The translations under genes were made by a program, and so were the position numbers. Below are positions 1 through 12,700 of a stretch of DNA of 64,000 nt, piece after piece (positions within the stretch are counted from its first letter, which is position 1; each line of letters opens with the position of its first letter). The notes beneath the pieces are model-generated. The model saw nothing but the letters and a program-made list of their open reading frames with translations. It was not told the DNA's origin and ran no database searches. The DNA comes from Corbicula japonica (lineage: Eukaryota > Mollusca > Bivalvia > Venerida > Cyrenidae), in contig JAZAYU010000124.1 in NCBI GenBank assembly GCA_038501625.1, forward strand, positions 868,001 through 932,000, given 5' to 3'.

Positions 1-719
1 GGAGATTTAATTTATAACTTAAAAAGATAAAGGGCAATGTTAATTTCTCACGGTTGTTCGTAAAAACCATCTGTAAATTTAAAAAGAAAGGTTACCAACA
101 TGATATTTTACAGCGCTCTGCAGGCCTGGTGATTAACCCTTCTACAGTTGATCATTATGCTTACCTCTTTGGTTGCACGACGGTGGCAGGGGTTTAAGAG
201 TTTATGAAGGTTTATGGGGAAATCTTTTCTTAAAACAATCTAGAAGCTCGATTTGTTTCTTTTATCCCTGTCATCGTGTTCTTGTTGATTTTACACCAGG
301 AGCTCTGGTCTCGGTAAGATCATTGAGTACCCGACCCTTCGGCTTTGCAATGTTATTAGATTCTTGTGTTTTATATGTTTGTGTGCTTTTGCATGCAACA
401 TTGTTGAGCCAATAAGTGGGTTGGAGTTGTTTCACCAAGACAACCTGTATGTGTTTTGTGATATGAGAACCTGTTGGGGCAAGTGTGAGGTTGGTGCACC
501 CTAGAACCTGCTTTAAACCCCCAGTGGCAATTTGATTTGCCACTGACCGTTCCAAGGCGGTAACCCCTCGGGTTCTCATGTTTGTTAATTGTTAGTGGTG
601 TCTCTTTTGAAACTGATCATTTTATTAACCATGCTCTTTCCCTCTCTTCTTCTTGACTGTGTGGGGAGGCTGTTTTTTTCTGAATGTGGCGATTCCTGAT
701 ATGCATATTTCACCTTTTT
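1..719 (+). repeat. R1 dispersed repeat copy (truncated by window start)
   Basis: It is nearly identical to 58966-59682 over its full length. Landmarks are CAGGAGCTCTGGTCTCGGT, AACCTG..TTTAAACCCCCAGTGGC and GGCGATTCCTGATATGCATA. Both strands hold short open frames, which recur in other copies and are not genes. Confidence 0.85.
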
Positions 720-2630
720 GAATGACTTAAAAATATAGCATATATGATATATTTTACTAATTTAAACAAAGTCGATTTCCTTTATTTTTATTTATTTTAT
801 GATGTTGGCTGATGTCTACATAATGCAATTATGAAATTCAATGTTCTGTGCAGTTTTCGAATGTCTGTAGCCTTGTTATGAAAGCTTAATTCATGAAACT
901 TAAAGTCTTTTACAATGTCTAAACGACAGAAAGCAGGATTTGCCAGAAAAGTACAAAAACAATTATGAAACATTCAAAACACACATTAACACCTGATTAA
1001 CTCTATTAATAATCAACTAATAGGCATCCTTATCAAAGAGAGCATTATTTTTCACTTTTTGTAACATAACCTTGTGATATTTTGATTATTTTATAAATAA
1101 ATCATAATATTGACCGGAACTGAAATGCAACAATTGCTTTATTATTAAATTATAAGTTTAAATAATTGCCACATACATTTTTGCCTGTTTATACAGTATG
1201 CTTTTTTATTTTTGTCCTATTGTTTTCGTTGTTGCAACTTGCGACATTACATTACAATGAAGCAGTTGCTGATTAATAAACAGTACAACACCCAAATATC
1301 ATAAATTTAGCCAGTTTTGTCTTTAACCAGTGTTTTAGTAGCAGTCATGATTTCTGAAATTGAAAACATTTTGCTACTGTCTTGTACAAATTGTGCAATC
1401 ACGAAATTAGTGACACTTTCCGATGTTTCTAGAAACGTGTTTCTGTCATTTCTGTACATCAGTTCCTGTTTGAAGCGACTTTATTTATACAAATTAGCCG
1501 TTTTCTTTACTGTCTACAAGTCGGTGCCATTTTTGTTTACAACGGTTGTATTCGTTGTGATGTCACAGCGCTGTGACGTATTTCGTACCTAAGCCAATTC
1601 GCGCGTGAAATTTTAGCCCAGGTCAATATTTGATTTAGGCCCACGAGTCAATATCGATATTTATCACATGTCATGTGATCACGTTATATCGAATGAGAAA
1701 CGTCAAACCATTATGATTTAATAATATATATCTATTGTCCAATGTTATTCTCATGAACTTCAGCGTAATCAAGCAAATACTTGAGAAAAGCAATCAAGTA
1801 TTTTGGTCCTAATATTGAAAATGGTTTTATAAGATACACTTATATTATATAAGTGATGATTTCTAGTTTAATGTAAATTTTTTCTTCAATATTGACATTC
1901 GGTTTATAGTTTACAGCTTGTTCGTTTTCTAGAGCTTGTAACAATTTTAAGAAGAGCCAAAATATTACAAAAGGCGGAAGCTTTATTAAATTACAATTAT
2001 AATGAAGTTTTAGGATACATCATCATCTTGATTTTAATGCAGAAATATATTGATATACATGTGCATGTTGTGTTTAATCAAATAGATATTCTCATTTCCA
2101 AGCACATATTAATCACAACAACAGCAAACCCGTTTGCACCAGAACTAAATTCGTGGACAATATAACACAGAAGCTTGCTTGTACCATGTATATGCTAATC
2201 GGGACCATACGCCGCTGATCTTGAACTGTTAAAACTGTTATTAATCTGCTAATCAATATGCACAAAGCTCTATGCCCACCGCCATATGCACACCGTCGTT
2301 TGAGATGTTCTAGATATAATGTCCGAAATTTTACGAAGTCCAAACACTACCCTTGTCGCACCGAGCGTTAATTGTTTACATAGTACAACTGTAAAAAAAT
2401 TTGGAAAAAATTAACTTGAGTAGTGCTCAGACGTCGTAAAATGAAAACAATGAGTCAAGAAGGCGAAGAAAAAGTTGACGAAAACACATTTGTGAGGTTA
2501 GGATTTTTTACTTGAAGATGACGAAATCCAGACGTACTAAGGTATAAATAAATTAAATTTCAGAAGCTCGAAACTATATCTGTTTATTTCCGCTATTGTG
2601 TTCTTGCCGAGTTGTAGTTGCTTTCTTTTC
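720..2630. other. No gene found; AT-rich, unclassified
   Basis: There is no open frame with coding composition. A short ATG-initiated stretch near 2441 (MKTMSQEGEEKVDEN) looks exon-like but has no partner. Confidence 0.4.
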
Positions 2631-2675
2631 AGTAAGATCATTGAGTACTCACTTATTTTCCTTTTGGGGTTGTCC

Positions 2676-3010
2676 AGGCTAGCTCAGTTGGTCGCGTCGC
2701 AGAAGTTACAGGACTAAGCACTGTCCTCGTGACGGTACGGGTTCGCTCCCAGCTAGAGGCACTATCATTCCACGTTGACAAGGCCATAATGTTTTATGTT
2801 TGTCGAGTTGATGGATGGGTTGATGCTAATTCATCAAGACAACTTGCTCTTGTTTGTTCGTATGAGAAACTTTGGGACTAGTGTTAAGTTTGTGCACTTT
2901 AGAACCGGGTTTAAATCTCTGTGTCAAAATTGTTTTGCCCCTGACCTTCCCTAAGGGGTTAACATACTGGTTTACATTTTCGATAATTGTTTGTGGTGTC
3001 TATTTTGAAA
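2676..3010 (+). repeat. tRNA-like SINE head joined to R1-like body
   Basis: A perfect A box (TAGCTCAGTTGG, 2680-2691) and a near B box (GGTTCGCTCCC, 2740-2750) lie about 50 bp apart in a tRNA-like segment. The following ATCAAGACAACTTGC and TATGAGAAACTTTGGG match R1. The head cannot fold into a complete cloverleaf by eye, so it is not called a functional tRNA. Confidence 0.55.
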
Positions 3011-3347
3011 ACTTTTATGTTATCTCTTCTCTTTCTAATAACCATCGTGATGACATTATTACACCCTTTATCAACACCTTGAGGTAACTCAATGATTCGT
3101 TGAATATAGATAATAACCATTTTCCATCTCTAGTAAATAAAATTTTTCTCAAGAACAAAAACTTAATAAAGCAAACACTTCAGATAAGCAAGCAAACTTT
3201 CTTTTATCTCCGTCATCGTGTTCTTGCTGATTTGACTCCAGGAGCTCTGGTCTCGGTAAGATCATTGAGTACCCGCCCCTTTTGCTTTGAAATGCTATAA
3301 GCTTCTTATGTTTTATATGTTGGTGTGATTTTGCTGTGACATTGTTG

Positions 3348-3763
3348 TAGCGGAATGCTCCCGCATAAAAGAACAAACACTAACAAAAGTTAAGTGTGAA
3401 TGTCGGCCTAGGAGTCCTCGTCGTATTGGTAGAACCAATAATGTTTACATAGCTATCGTTATAAACAAAGTTAACGATAATTTCTCTAAGGTAATATAAC
3501 TATTGTAATAATAAACAATCTGCAGCCATAGCGATAACAGGCCGATACAGTGATTCTACCGGCTGACCCTATCCGCGGGCAGTGTGTCCAGTTCAAGCTT
3601 GACACACTGACTTTCTGACAACTACAGCGATATCAAATCGTACTCGATGAACCTGTCAGAAGGTCAGTGTGTCAAGCTTGAACTGGACACACTGTCTGCG
3701 GATAGGGTCAGCCGGTGTATCGGCCTTTTATCGCTATGGCTGCAGATTGTTTATTATATAACA
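3348..3763. mobile_element. 416-bp foldback element inserted in R1
   Basis: It is flanked by ATTGTTG (3341-3347 and 3764-3770). It contains long inverted arms, 3508-3620 and 3654-3757, with a ~33-bp loop; the arms carry TCTGCAGCCATAGCGATA and CCAGTTCAAGCTTGACACAC and match at about 90% or more. No coding capacity is seen. Confidence 0.7.
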
Positions 3764-3954
3764 ATTGTTGAGCTGATTGTTGGGTTGGAGTTATTTCACC
3801 AAGTGTGAGGTTGGTGCACCCTAGAACCTGGTTTAAACCCCCAGTGGCAGTTTGATTTGCCACTGACCGTTCCAAGGCGCGTTAACCTCTCGGGTTCTCA
3901 TTTTTGTTAATTATTTGTGGTGTTTTTGAAACTGATCAAATTTTTAACCATACT

Positions 3955-3959
3955 TTCTC

Positions 3960-4035
<76 letters not shown>
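3955..4035. repeat. (CT)n microsatellite
   Basis: About 80 bp of CT units lies inside R1. The Leu-Ser open frames across it are artefacts. Confidence 0.95.
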
Positions 4036-4040
<5 letters not shown>

Positions 4041-4159
4041 CTACTTCTTCTTGGCTGTGTGGGGAGGTTTTTTTATTAATGTGGCAATTCCTGATATGCC
4101 TAATTCACCCTTTGGATAATTTTATAATCAATTTCATAACATCATTTCTCTCTACTATT

Positions 4160-5240
4160 TGGCTGAGTTGTGAGGCTATGTCTTCTTGATGTGGCCATTC
4201 CTGATTTGAATGTTTCTCCTATTTGTATTTTTAATGAGAACACTTTGGAGCAATGTGCTTTTAGCCAAGACCTAGTGGAAAATTGTTTTGATACTGACAG
4301 TTCCACCCCTCCCGGTTCCTTCTTTGTTTTTTGTGGTGTCTTATTCCAAAAAAATCTTTTGTAGACCCATGCTCTCTTTTCTTCAGTTCCTCCTTTTCGG
4401 CTGTGTGGGGAAGCTGCGTTTGCTGAGTGGCTATTTCTGATATTAATATTTTTACGTTTGCCATTTTAGAGGGTTTGGGAAGGCCATGTTTTACTTTTTT
4501 CGAATGTGCATTAAATTATTTAGGAGACAAAATTTATGGCTTTTATATGCTTTAAAAAGTCATCAACACAGATTCGTAACTAGGTGCTTTCACTCGCTGT
4601 TAAGAGTACGTCAGGGTTTTGCTTATATTTTTATCTAAAACATAAGGTTATTTGTTGATGATAGGCCAAACAATGGTTCTAAATTTATTCGAGTAATAAC
4701 AATATCTTTCTAAAGAGAATAATACAGCATCTATATGTTATCATTTCTTACACTTTTTTACTATAAGAAACCTTATTAGCAGCAGCTGTCATCAAAGCTT
4801 GTCTGGCAACTGTTCCAGACATGCATGTAGAAAACAATTATATGTGTGATTTTGATTTAGATGTATGGCGAAAAAGAACGATATTTTATGGAGCTAAAGT
4901 GTGATAAAAATAAGCTGATTGATTTTCTTACCTGTTTCATTGCATGAGGATCTTAGAAGTTTGGAAGTTTATAGGAGGCTTTTAAAACATCAGGTACTCT
5001 TTCCTCTTTCATCGTGATCTTTCTGCTTCGATTCCATAGAAGTTTGGTCCCGGAAAGATCATGAATCATTTATTGTCCTCTTTTGCTGAACAGCTCATTT
5101 ATATTTTATGTTTTAATGGTTTTACCATCAACATATATTCACGAAGACAAGTTGTACACGAACATAATATGATGCTATTGCATACTTCAACCTGTTGTAC
5201 ACATTGATTTTGCCATTGCCAGTTCCCAGGAGGAGTGTCA
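4160..5240 (+). repeat. Two more diverged R1 fragments in tandem
   Basis: 4160-4470 repeats the R1 3' half (TTGTGGTGTCTTATTCC, GGCTGTGTGGGGAAGCTG). 4980-5240 repeats the 5' half (TTTGGTCCCGGAAAGATCAT). Between them is AT-rich sequence with no recognisable feature. Confidence 0.5.
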
Positions 5241-7122
5241 GTTGGTTCTATACATTTTATACTTCTATACTCAAACATTCTCCATTAGAAATATCAATAA
5301 ACTAGGTATCGGAATGTTACATTATTAGTAAGGACAACCTGACTGTGATCATTCAGATAGTTTGTATGTGAATAATGAGTAAGAACTACGAAACAGAAAA
5401 AACAAGAAACACTTCAATTTTCACAATGCAAAAATAGTTTCCTGAAATAAATTGTATATGGGCCATTTTTGTATTATTAATAAACATGAGAACAACACGG
5501 GAGATTAAGTATTTAGAAACGTAGCTTTAAAAACAACATATGATTTAGGTTTGTGCTTAATTAAACATAGAGTCATACAGCTGGCTTCAACATCTGTGTA
5601 ACCTGCAGGACTGGGGATGTTGTTACACTGATAAAATATTTCAAACATGACATTCGAAAAACATGCGTTCTATCATGTGTTCTTGTGTTGTCCATGTAAG
5701 GAGGCTTGCGTGTTCTCAGTGTGGCTTAACTTCATGCGTTTTTTTTCATATTGGTTCAGACAAGTGCTTTAAACGTTATGAGCAGTTCTTTTGAATGTCA
5801 ATTGTTTTGACAAGTACTAAGAAAAAGTCGTAAAGACCAAACAGCATCAATGACAAGAAAAGCAAAAGCACAGAGCGAATTTTTTATTTTAAACAATTAT
5901 GTCAATACCAATGAATCACATTTTTGGTCCACATCATCATTGTTGATATCTAACAGCTAACAAAAAAATACGCTTATACTCATAAGTTAATCGTGTCAAG
6001 TGTTTCACTCTTAACTGAAGTCTGCAACTAGTAACGGAAGGAAATTCATACTTAAAACAACAGCTGCCGACTCGTGTGTGTAACTTTAAATTATCTTGAT
6101 AGTTAAATAAAAACTGAAAAATAAATCAACACATTAAAAAGTGGACAGGCTCAAGACAAGCCATTATAAGAAGATTATAAGTAGATTTAGTTAACTGCTC
6201 ACCATTTAATCAACAAAGGATTGTTAAATGCCTATATGGTATAGCTTAACCAAGTCTTTATTTGAATCTTATTTGGTTCTTGAAATAAAATACGCAATTC
6301 ATGAGATGGAAAACAAAACGTAACAAACTGTATGAAAATAAAATGTTAAGCCTAATATTTTATAAGTCAATTTAATAAATTTCCACATAATTCCTCTTTC
6401 GGACGATACTTAAAATTTATGCAACAGAATTAATGGTCAAAAGTGTGTCGGCTGATAATTTTGGTATGGTTGCGGTACGGCAAAACTCAAAGTTTCATTA
6501 AGGTTTGTAAGAATGTTTTGAAATGGTTGCCCTATTGCACTCATTTTAGGATCAATTGTGTGATATGTTTTTTCAATTTTATTCATTGGGTTCTTTTTTT
6601 TCAATTTTTAAGTTTTCAAAGTATGGTTGAATTGCGCATGTTTAAGCACGCTTGCCGAGATACCTATAGGGAAAAAGTTTGATGATAAGATAATGAAGTT
6701 CAGAGATGGGGACATTAAAGCTGACTTCGAAATGATACAGAAAATCCGGGTTCGAGGATATACAATAACAGCATTCAAAAACTTAATGCCCAACGTATAA
6801 GCACAACAAATGTTAAGCATAATAGAAAAAAAACAACGTAGACATGGTTCAGTTATGACAAATACAATACAGTAATTCTACGTTTCAACAAATGTAATAC
6901 TAAACTGACGCAATTTCAAAAATGTGCATTGTACACATATGTCATATATCATACTTATTGCGATATATGTAATCAAAACACCTGAAAATAGGTTTCTATT
7001 AGTGTACTTGCTTGTGCTATATGTCGTGTTCCCCATGCACAGTTTTTAAATCGCTTCGGTATTATACACATTACATGAGGTATTCCATAATGCGTTGTAA
7101 AACAACAAAAGACAAGATATAT

Positions 7123-7250
7123 GCCCAAGGTTATAAAACCGAACATGAAAACCAGTCTCAAATCTCAAGCATCTGACTTGTCGCCAATTCAGCCAATCAG
7201 ATGCTTGAGATTTGAGACTGGTTTCAAATCTCAGTTTTATAACCTAGGGA
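7123..7250. mobile_element. ~130-bp foldback MITE (family F)
   Basis: Arms GCCCAAGGTTATAAAAC and CTCAAATCTCAAGCATCTGA pair with their complements across a short loop. Related copies are at 55632-55776 and 57183-57268. Confidence 0.7.
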
Positions 7251-8104
7251 CATACTCGCCAAATCATGTATATCAGTATCATAATAAATACCAAGTATGA
7301 CAAAAACACAATTCAAAGATTTTTTGATTAAAGTGAAAGAAAAGACATAATTTAAAAAATGGCACATGTAAATAGCAAACGCAGTAGACAAATTTTGTGT
7401 TAAAATTAAATAGTACATGTTAACAAATATAAAACACTTCTTAATGTGTTTTACGAAAATTTTGCAAGTATTGTAAGCTTACGCAGAAAATCTAACGCGT
7501 ACGGTGACATCATCTAGCCACAATACGTCAAACACTGACAATTGAGATAGCCGGGACAACCCCAAAAAGGTGGCGCAGATAATATAGATAATATATAATA
7601 TAGTGTTTGTCATAAATTAACATGACTGTCTCGTACGGGGAGATTTTCTACGGCCTCCACACTGCACAAAACATGTGTGTGAAATAAGATTAATATTAAC
7701 AAGTATCCACTGGTAACCAAAGCACTACCTTTTAAGCATTTTTAAATTAGAGTATCTCCTGATATGTACATATATGACGTTTGGCAATTTCAATGGTACC
7801 GAACATGCAAGTTCAATACTATGCAAATATAAAAAGTGAAGAACAAAAGTGAAAACAGTCACCTTTAAAATTCAACTAAACACCCGAGTATGACGTTGAT
7901 ACGAATGCACACGTACTTGGTGGAAAAGAGCCGTATCTCAAATTATAGTTGGATCAGACCAATTACAAATTTGATGTAAACCTTATTCTAATTTCATTCA
8001 GGTCTCCCAAACCGTTATTAACATATTCTTTCATCATGGTATGCAACTGTACGATTGACCGTCACTTCGTATGACCGTCAAATTCAATCCTATCCTACTT
8101 AGAG

Positions 8105-8335
8105 TATAAAATAATTGACCTCTAAATCATGTGTGTGACCTTAGGGTCATGCTTCTCACACCGAAACTTTTCCAAAGCGGTAACCCCTCAGGTTCTCTTG
8201 TTCGTTAATTGTTTGTGTTGTCACATTTGAAATCGATCATCTGATAAACCCAAGCTATCTTTCGCTCTGTTTGGCTGCGTGTGAGGTGTGTGTTTTCTGG
8301 GCAATTCATGATATGCATATTTCATTTTTACATTT
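8105..8335 (+). repeat. Diverged R1 3' fragment
   Basis: CCAAAGCGGTAACCCCTCAG, TTAATTGTTTGTGTTGTC and GATATGCATATTTCA match the R1 3' half. Confidence 0.5.
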
Positions 8336-9686
8336 ATGTTAACACTTTTTTGAAGATTGGACGAGATGCTTAAATCAGTTGGAAACTAGAACTTTATTCC
8401 AACTATGACCTTGACCAGGTACTGTGACCTTGAGGTTTGAGATAAGGTCAGTCTGTTGCAAATAAACAATTGTTGCGCAGTATAGCTAAAGATCCATTGT
8501 TAGTTGCTTAGTTAGGTCTCGGAAAATAGTATTTTGTCATATTTTGAGTACGCAAGCGTAACCTTGAACTTAATGTAGATTCAGTGGTTTTTGCGACACT
8601 ATCGTATTAAGATGGATGTTTGCGTAAAATTAATTGAAATCGATTGAAAGGTTGGTAATGTACTTTCGGGAACAAACTTTTTGACTGACAGAGGTTATCA
8701 CTATATATTCCCGACCCTCCGGAATCGAGGACATAAAACTATGTAATCGAGGGCATAGAACTTTGCATCGTTCTATTGATATTTACATTTTTACAATATT
8801 AACTTTCAATCTTATTTTCTGATTTTTTGCATGAAACCCAAGAGAAACTTTCATCACTCTGGAAGTTAAACTTAACATTAATGCACTGCATAGCATACGA
8901 TAACAACAATCTCCGTCATTATTTTGGCAAAATATAGTAAAAATAAAAGATAAATATATCGGTACCTTATAACACAATACGGAAGAAATACATGTATTTT
9001 TGAACTCAAACATAAAAAAACTCGTATAAGCTTAAAGGTGTATTTTATGGAAAAAAGAGTTGAAAAGAAAATGAATTCTGACAACAATGGGAAAAGTGTA
9101 ATCCAAAAATGAAAACAATATTAAAATCTTCAGCGAGTGGCTTAAAGAAAAACAACTAATGATAAATTAAAGAGTAATCATAATCTTCTGAAATACAAAA
9201 AGATGGTTGAAAATCCCAATTTCGCGCCATTTCTATTTTATTCTGTAAGAATCAGACTGTGTCTATAGCGCTATTATTGTATAATGTTGAGAAATTAGTA
9301 ACTTCGCTTCCTTTATTTCCAGTCGTTATGTTTGTCATAAGCAAAGACGATGACTTATCAATAGCACGATTAATTGTATAACAGGTTTTTAAAAATTTAC
9401 ATAAGCAAGATCCCTTAAACTCTATTGATAAGAACAATTTAATTGAACTAGCAAAATAATTTCGAATCGGAGCGTTATAAAACATCATCATTTTTTCTAA
9501 TTTTTCAGGATAATGATGACGTTTTTTCTGATATGTAAAGAAAAACGAGAGGATAAAAATGTAAAATCAGGAAGAACTGTCTAAGCCTTTAAACATTTTT
9601 TGTATCATTGTTTTCTTTGGTTTTGGTAAAAGACATCCAGTTTCAATGTAACATCTTGTTAAGCTGGTCACACCAATGTAGATTCT

Positions 9687-9742
9687 TTAGTCGAGTATAA
9701 TCACGGCAGCTTCATCTTCGTTGTTGATATGGTCTTCCGTAC
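9687..9742 (-). CDS. Small terminal coding exon of the 858-aa gene (acidic tail)
   Basis: On the minus strand, TTAATTTCTAG precedes 9742. The exon begins with two bases that complete the Gly codon opened by the phase-1 donor at 13600. It then reads 18 codons, TEDHINNEDEAAVIILD plus TAA at 9689-9687. Acidic residues next to V-I-I-L fit a SUMO-interacting motif at the extreme C-terminus. Phase, stop position and composition all fit, but the exon is only 56 nt, so RNA evidence would be needed to be certain. The 3' UTR continues below 9687; no polyadenylation signal is obvious close by. Confidence 0.6.
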
Positions 9743-12700
9743 CTAGAAATTAACGACGATCATCGAAATTCTTTAGAATCTTCATTCACAGCGTATGCTC
9801 TAATTATTTCAAACTAGCATAATGGAACGTAATGTTATTGCATAAAAATAATTCTATATAAATTTTCATAAGCTGACTTTGTTTAAGCTATACATTGTTC
9901 TTTCTAAACTCTTATAAACACATGAAGTGATGTGGAAAATGAATTTCAATACTAAAAATGGAAACTAAAATCAGTATATCATAACATAATATCTGTTTTT
10001 GTTAACAGTTTGTTTGTTGTTGTTGTTTTTTTAAAAAAGCTTTTTGACACGTACGTTTAGTATCATGTTCTTGCAACCGGTGTCTTAAGAAATTTCGAAA
10101 TTAAACATTTCACCAAACATTTTATTAGAGGATAACTACACAAGTTTCAAATTGTTCACCTTTTTAGCTTTTTCAATGAACGTTTGCAGAAAATGAAATA
10201 TGTAACATTGTTATGCTACTTTTTGAAAATGAGACTTATGGAAAACGCATTTTGCTCGAAAAGAAAATTTCTTCATACACAAAACTCGATTTTATATTAC
10301 AAAAGCTCAGTATCTTACACAAGAAGTACAGAACTATACCCTCGCCCAATGTTCTTATTGTTCATCCGTTGTAAAGGTTTACCATGTATGCTAGTTTCGT
10401 TTCTTCCCTATTTCAAGATTGTTTTCATGAATGAATCCAACACGATTTACTTACACCGCAGAGTCAAATTATAACGGCGTCAAAAAGAAAGGGGGGGGGG
10501 GCCATTATAAAGTTGGGTTCTTCGAAGGAGATTTATTTAAATAAACATACTGCTGATTAATAAGATTTTTTGCTTTTCTTACTAAAGACGGGTTCTATTA
10601 AAGAGAAACAAGCAATTTAGAGCAACATTCAGGTGGCTAGAACTTAAATTGCATGAAATGTCTGTTTTGTGCAAAAATTAGGATAGCTCTCACCAAATGT
10701 CAATTATTACAAAAGTAAATCTTGAATTGACGAGTGTCGTTGGCAACTGATCACAACAAGTTCAGTCTATGCCTCTCTGATGATAACTTAGGGACAAAAA
10801 CCGACCAATTAGAACTTTGGGAGAGTGTATTCTGTGACATATTCCTGTTAAAAACATTCAACAAAATAACCATACTTGTAAACCATACGCTTTCTTTCGA
10901 CTAATCTAATGAAAATAAATTGGACGACAACATAGATTGAAAATAACAGGACTCTCTTCTGCCTTTACTTTGGATTAAACGTACTGGCCAGATTTATCAA
11001 TACACGGTAATAGATCATTACATATGCATCATTTTGATGTATAGAACTTTATTTTATGTGAAATATTGACAGAGAAACATCCTGTCAAATATAGCCTTTT
11101 TTGCAAAACCGGCGGGTTTCTTTGATCGTCGCCATGTTTGCTTCCTTTTCGATGCGCGCACCTGTTTATGACGTCATTTACACACTTCCGGTTCGTATCC
11201 TATCTTTTGTTTGTTAAATACTAATCGACCTAAATTTTGGAATATTCATTATTATGACATATGACAACGACATAATTTCATATAATTTTGTGTCTGAACA
11301 TTCGGATATTGAATTAGCGGAGACTGAAAGAGATCAACTCAAGATGCTTTATAAGCAAGCACATCTTCTGAACACAACTGTATTAGAATTTGTCTACATT
11401 CAACATACGGCGTTTTAAGATGTCAGGGTAGAGATCTGGATGAAGTTGCCAACATACTAGTTAATTTACACTTACATAATGTTCTTGTTATGTTAACAGC
11501 TTTGTAAAAAATCAATTTAAACTGAAAAAAACGTACAGTGATTTTAAGTTGTGTTTCCAACCTATTGAATGGATTTCAGTCAAAGTGTATTACAACTGAT
11601 TCAAGACTCGCCCAATATTTAATAACGACTCACCCCACTATATAACGATTCACCGCGTGATGATAATTTTTAGTATGGAGAAAGTATACAACATTAAGAA
11701 ACCGTTAAAAAACAAAACTGATCTAATATATAATCAAGAAAACTTTTAAGACCGTCATCGCTCATGTAAAAAAGTAAACTGTGCATATAAGGATAAGCCA
11801 CATCTACAAGAAAGATCGCACTTTTTACCTATGTTCTCGTTTATAAGTTGGTAATAAGGCCAACACTTAGATTTAGAGCTTGGGATATTTTTTCCTGAAC
11901 GATATTGCAAATTTTCAGGCCAAAATGCGTTTACATCGTGATATGGTTTAAATTGGATGTAAACGTTTGCATTCAGTGATCTAGTGCCCGTGTATGCGGA
12001 ACCTGAAGCGATCTTATTTAATAATTAAGTATTGTAATGTTAAAACATTTACATAAATAGTATAGTTCTTTCCTTATTCTAATTATTTTAATGTAGCACT
12101 ATGTATGGCACAAGTTTTAACTCGACCGTGTTACTGTTAATTGCCACTAATTGACATGTTAATGTCACCGGCAAGTTTGCCCCGAAGAAGATGGTGACAT
12201 GTAAAACAAATGTGAAAACTTAATTGCATATGCAGTTTCAAGGGACAATAGTAACTCAATAATATTTTAAATTGAAATTGAATTATTTCAAATTAGTGAT
12301 CACGGCATCGCTCAAATTGTCACTTATCATATTGTATTAAGACATAAGTCCTTGTGAGCGATGTAATAATTTGAGCAAAAAAAATGTATGACAGTGTGTG
12401 TATGAACGTCCGTTATGCTTACACTATTATTATGTAAAATGTCATTATTTCTCCTAGATTACAATATTTTCTTGCATATAACAATGATCTCATGTTTAGC
12501 AAACAAAAATTAAATTAAACTTGCATGCTTTCAGCTTTGTGTGTATTCAAAACTGAAGGAACGGAAGTGTGTAAATGACGTCACGCCTCGGTTTGAAAAC
12601 TCTCGCGAGACAACGAGATGTCAACAATGACAATCACATGCTACGTTTGAAAACACGCTTATCAGTGTTGTTACTAATTGATTATACAATTATCTAATTT

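Larger units (their letters stand above)
3195..4115 (+). repeat. R1 copy interrupted by a foldback element and a (CT)n tract
   Basis: R1 sequence runs 3195-3347 and resumes at 3764. The break is an inserted element flanked by ATTGTTG on both sides. A (CT)n microsatellite at about 3955-4035 expands a CTCTCTCC motif that other R1 copies carry at the same place. Confidence 0.8.

Noticed and set aside
271..579. 102-codon open frame on the minus strand, recurring at 59286-59543
   Set aside because: It lies within R1 and recurs only as part of the repeat; other copies break it. No coding composition.
1317..1592. 91-codon open frame on the plus strand
   Set aside because: Starts at a non-ATG codon, is hydrophobic and AT-driven, and no splice or repeat evidence supports it.
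2676..2765. Functional tRNA gene
   Set aside because: A and B boxes are present, but the acceptor and anticodon stems do not pair well and the segment runs into R1-like sequence, so it reads as a SINE head.
3904..4189. Leu-Ser-rich open frames
   Set aside because: They are produced by the (CT)n microsatellite.
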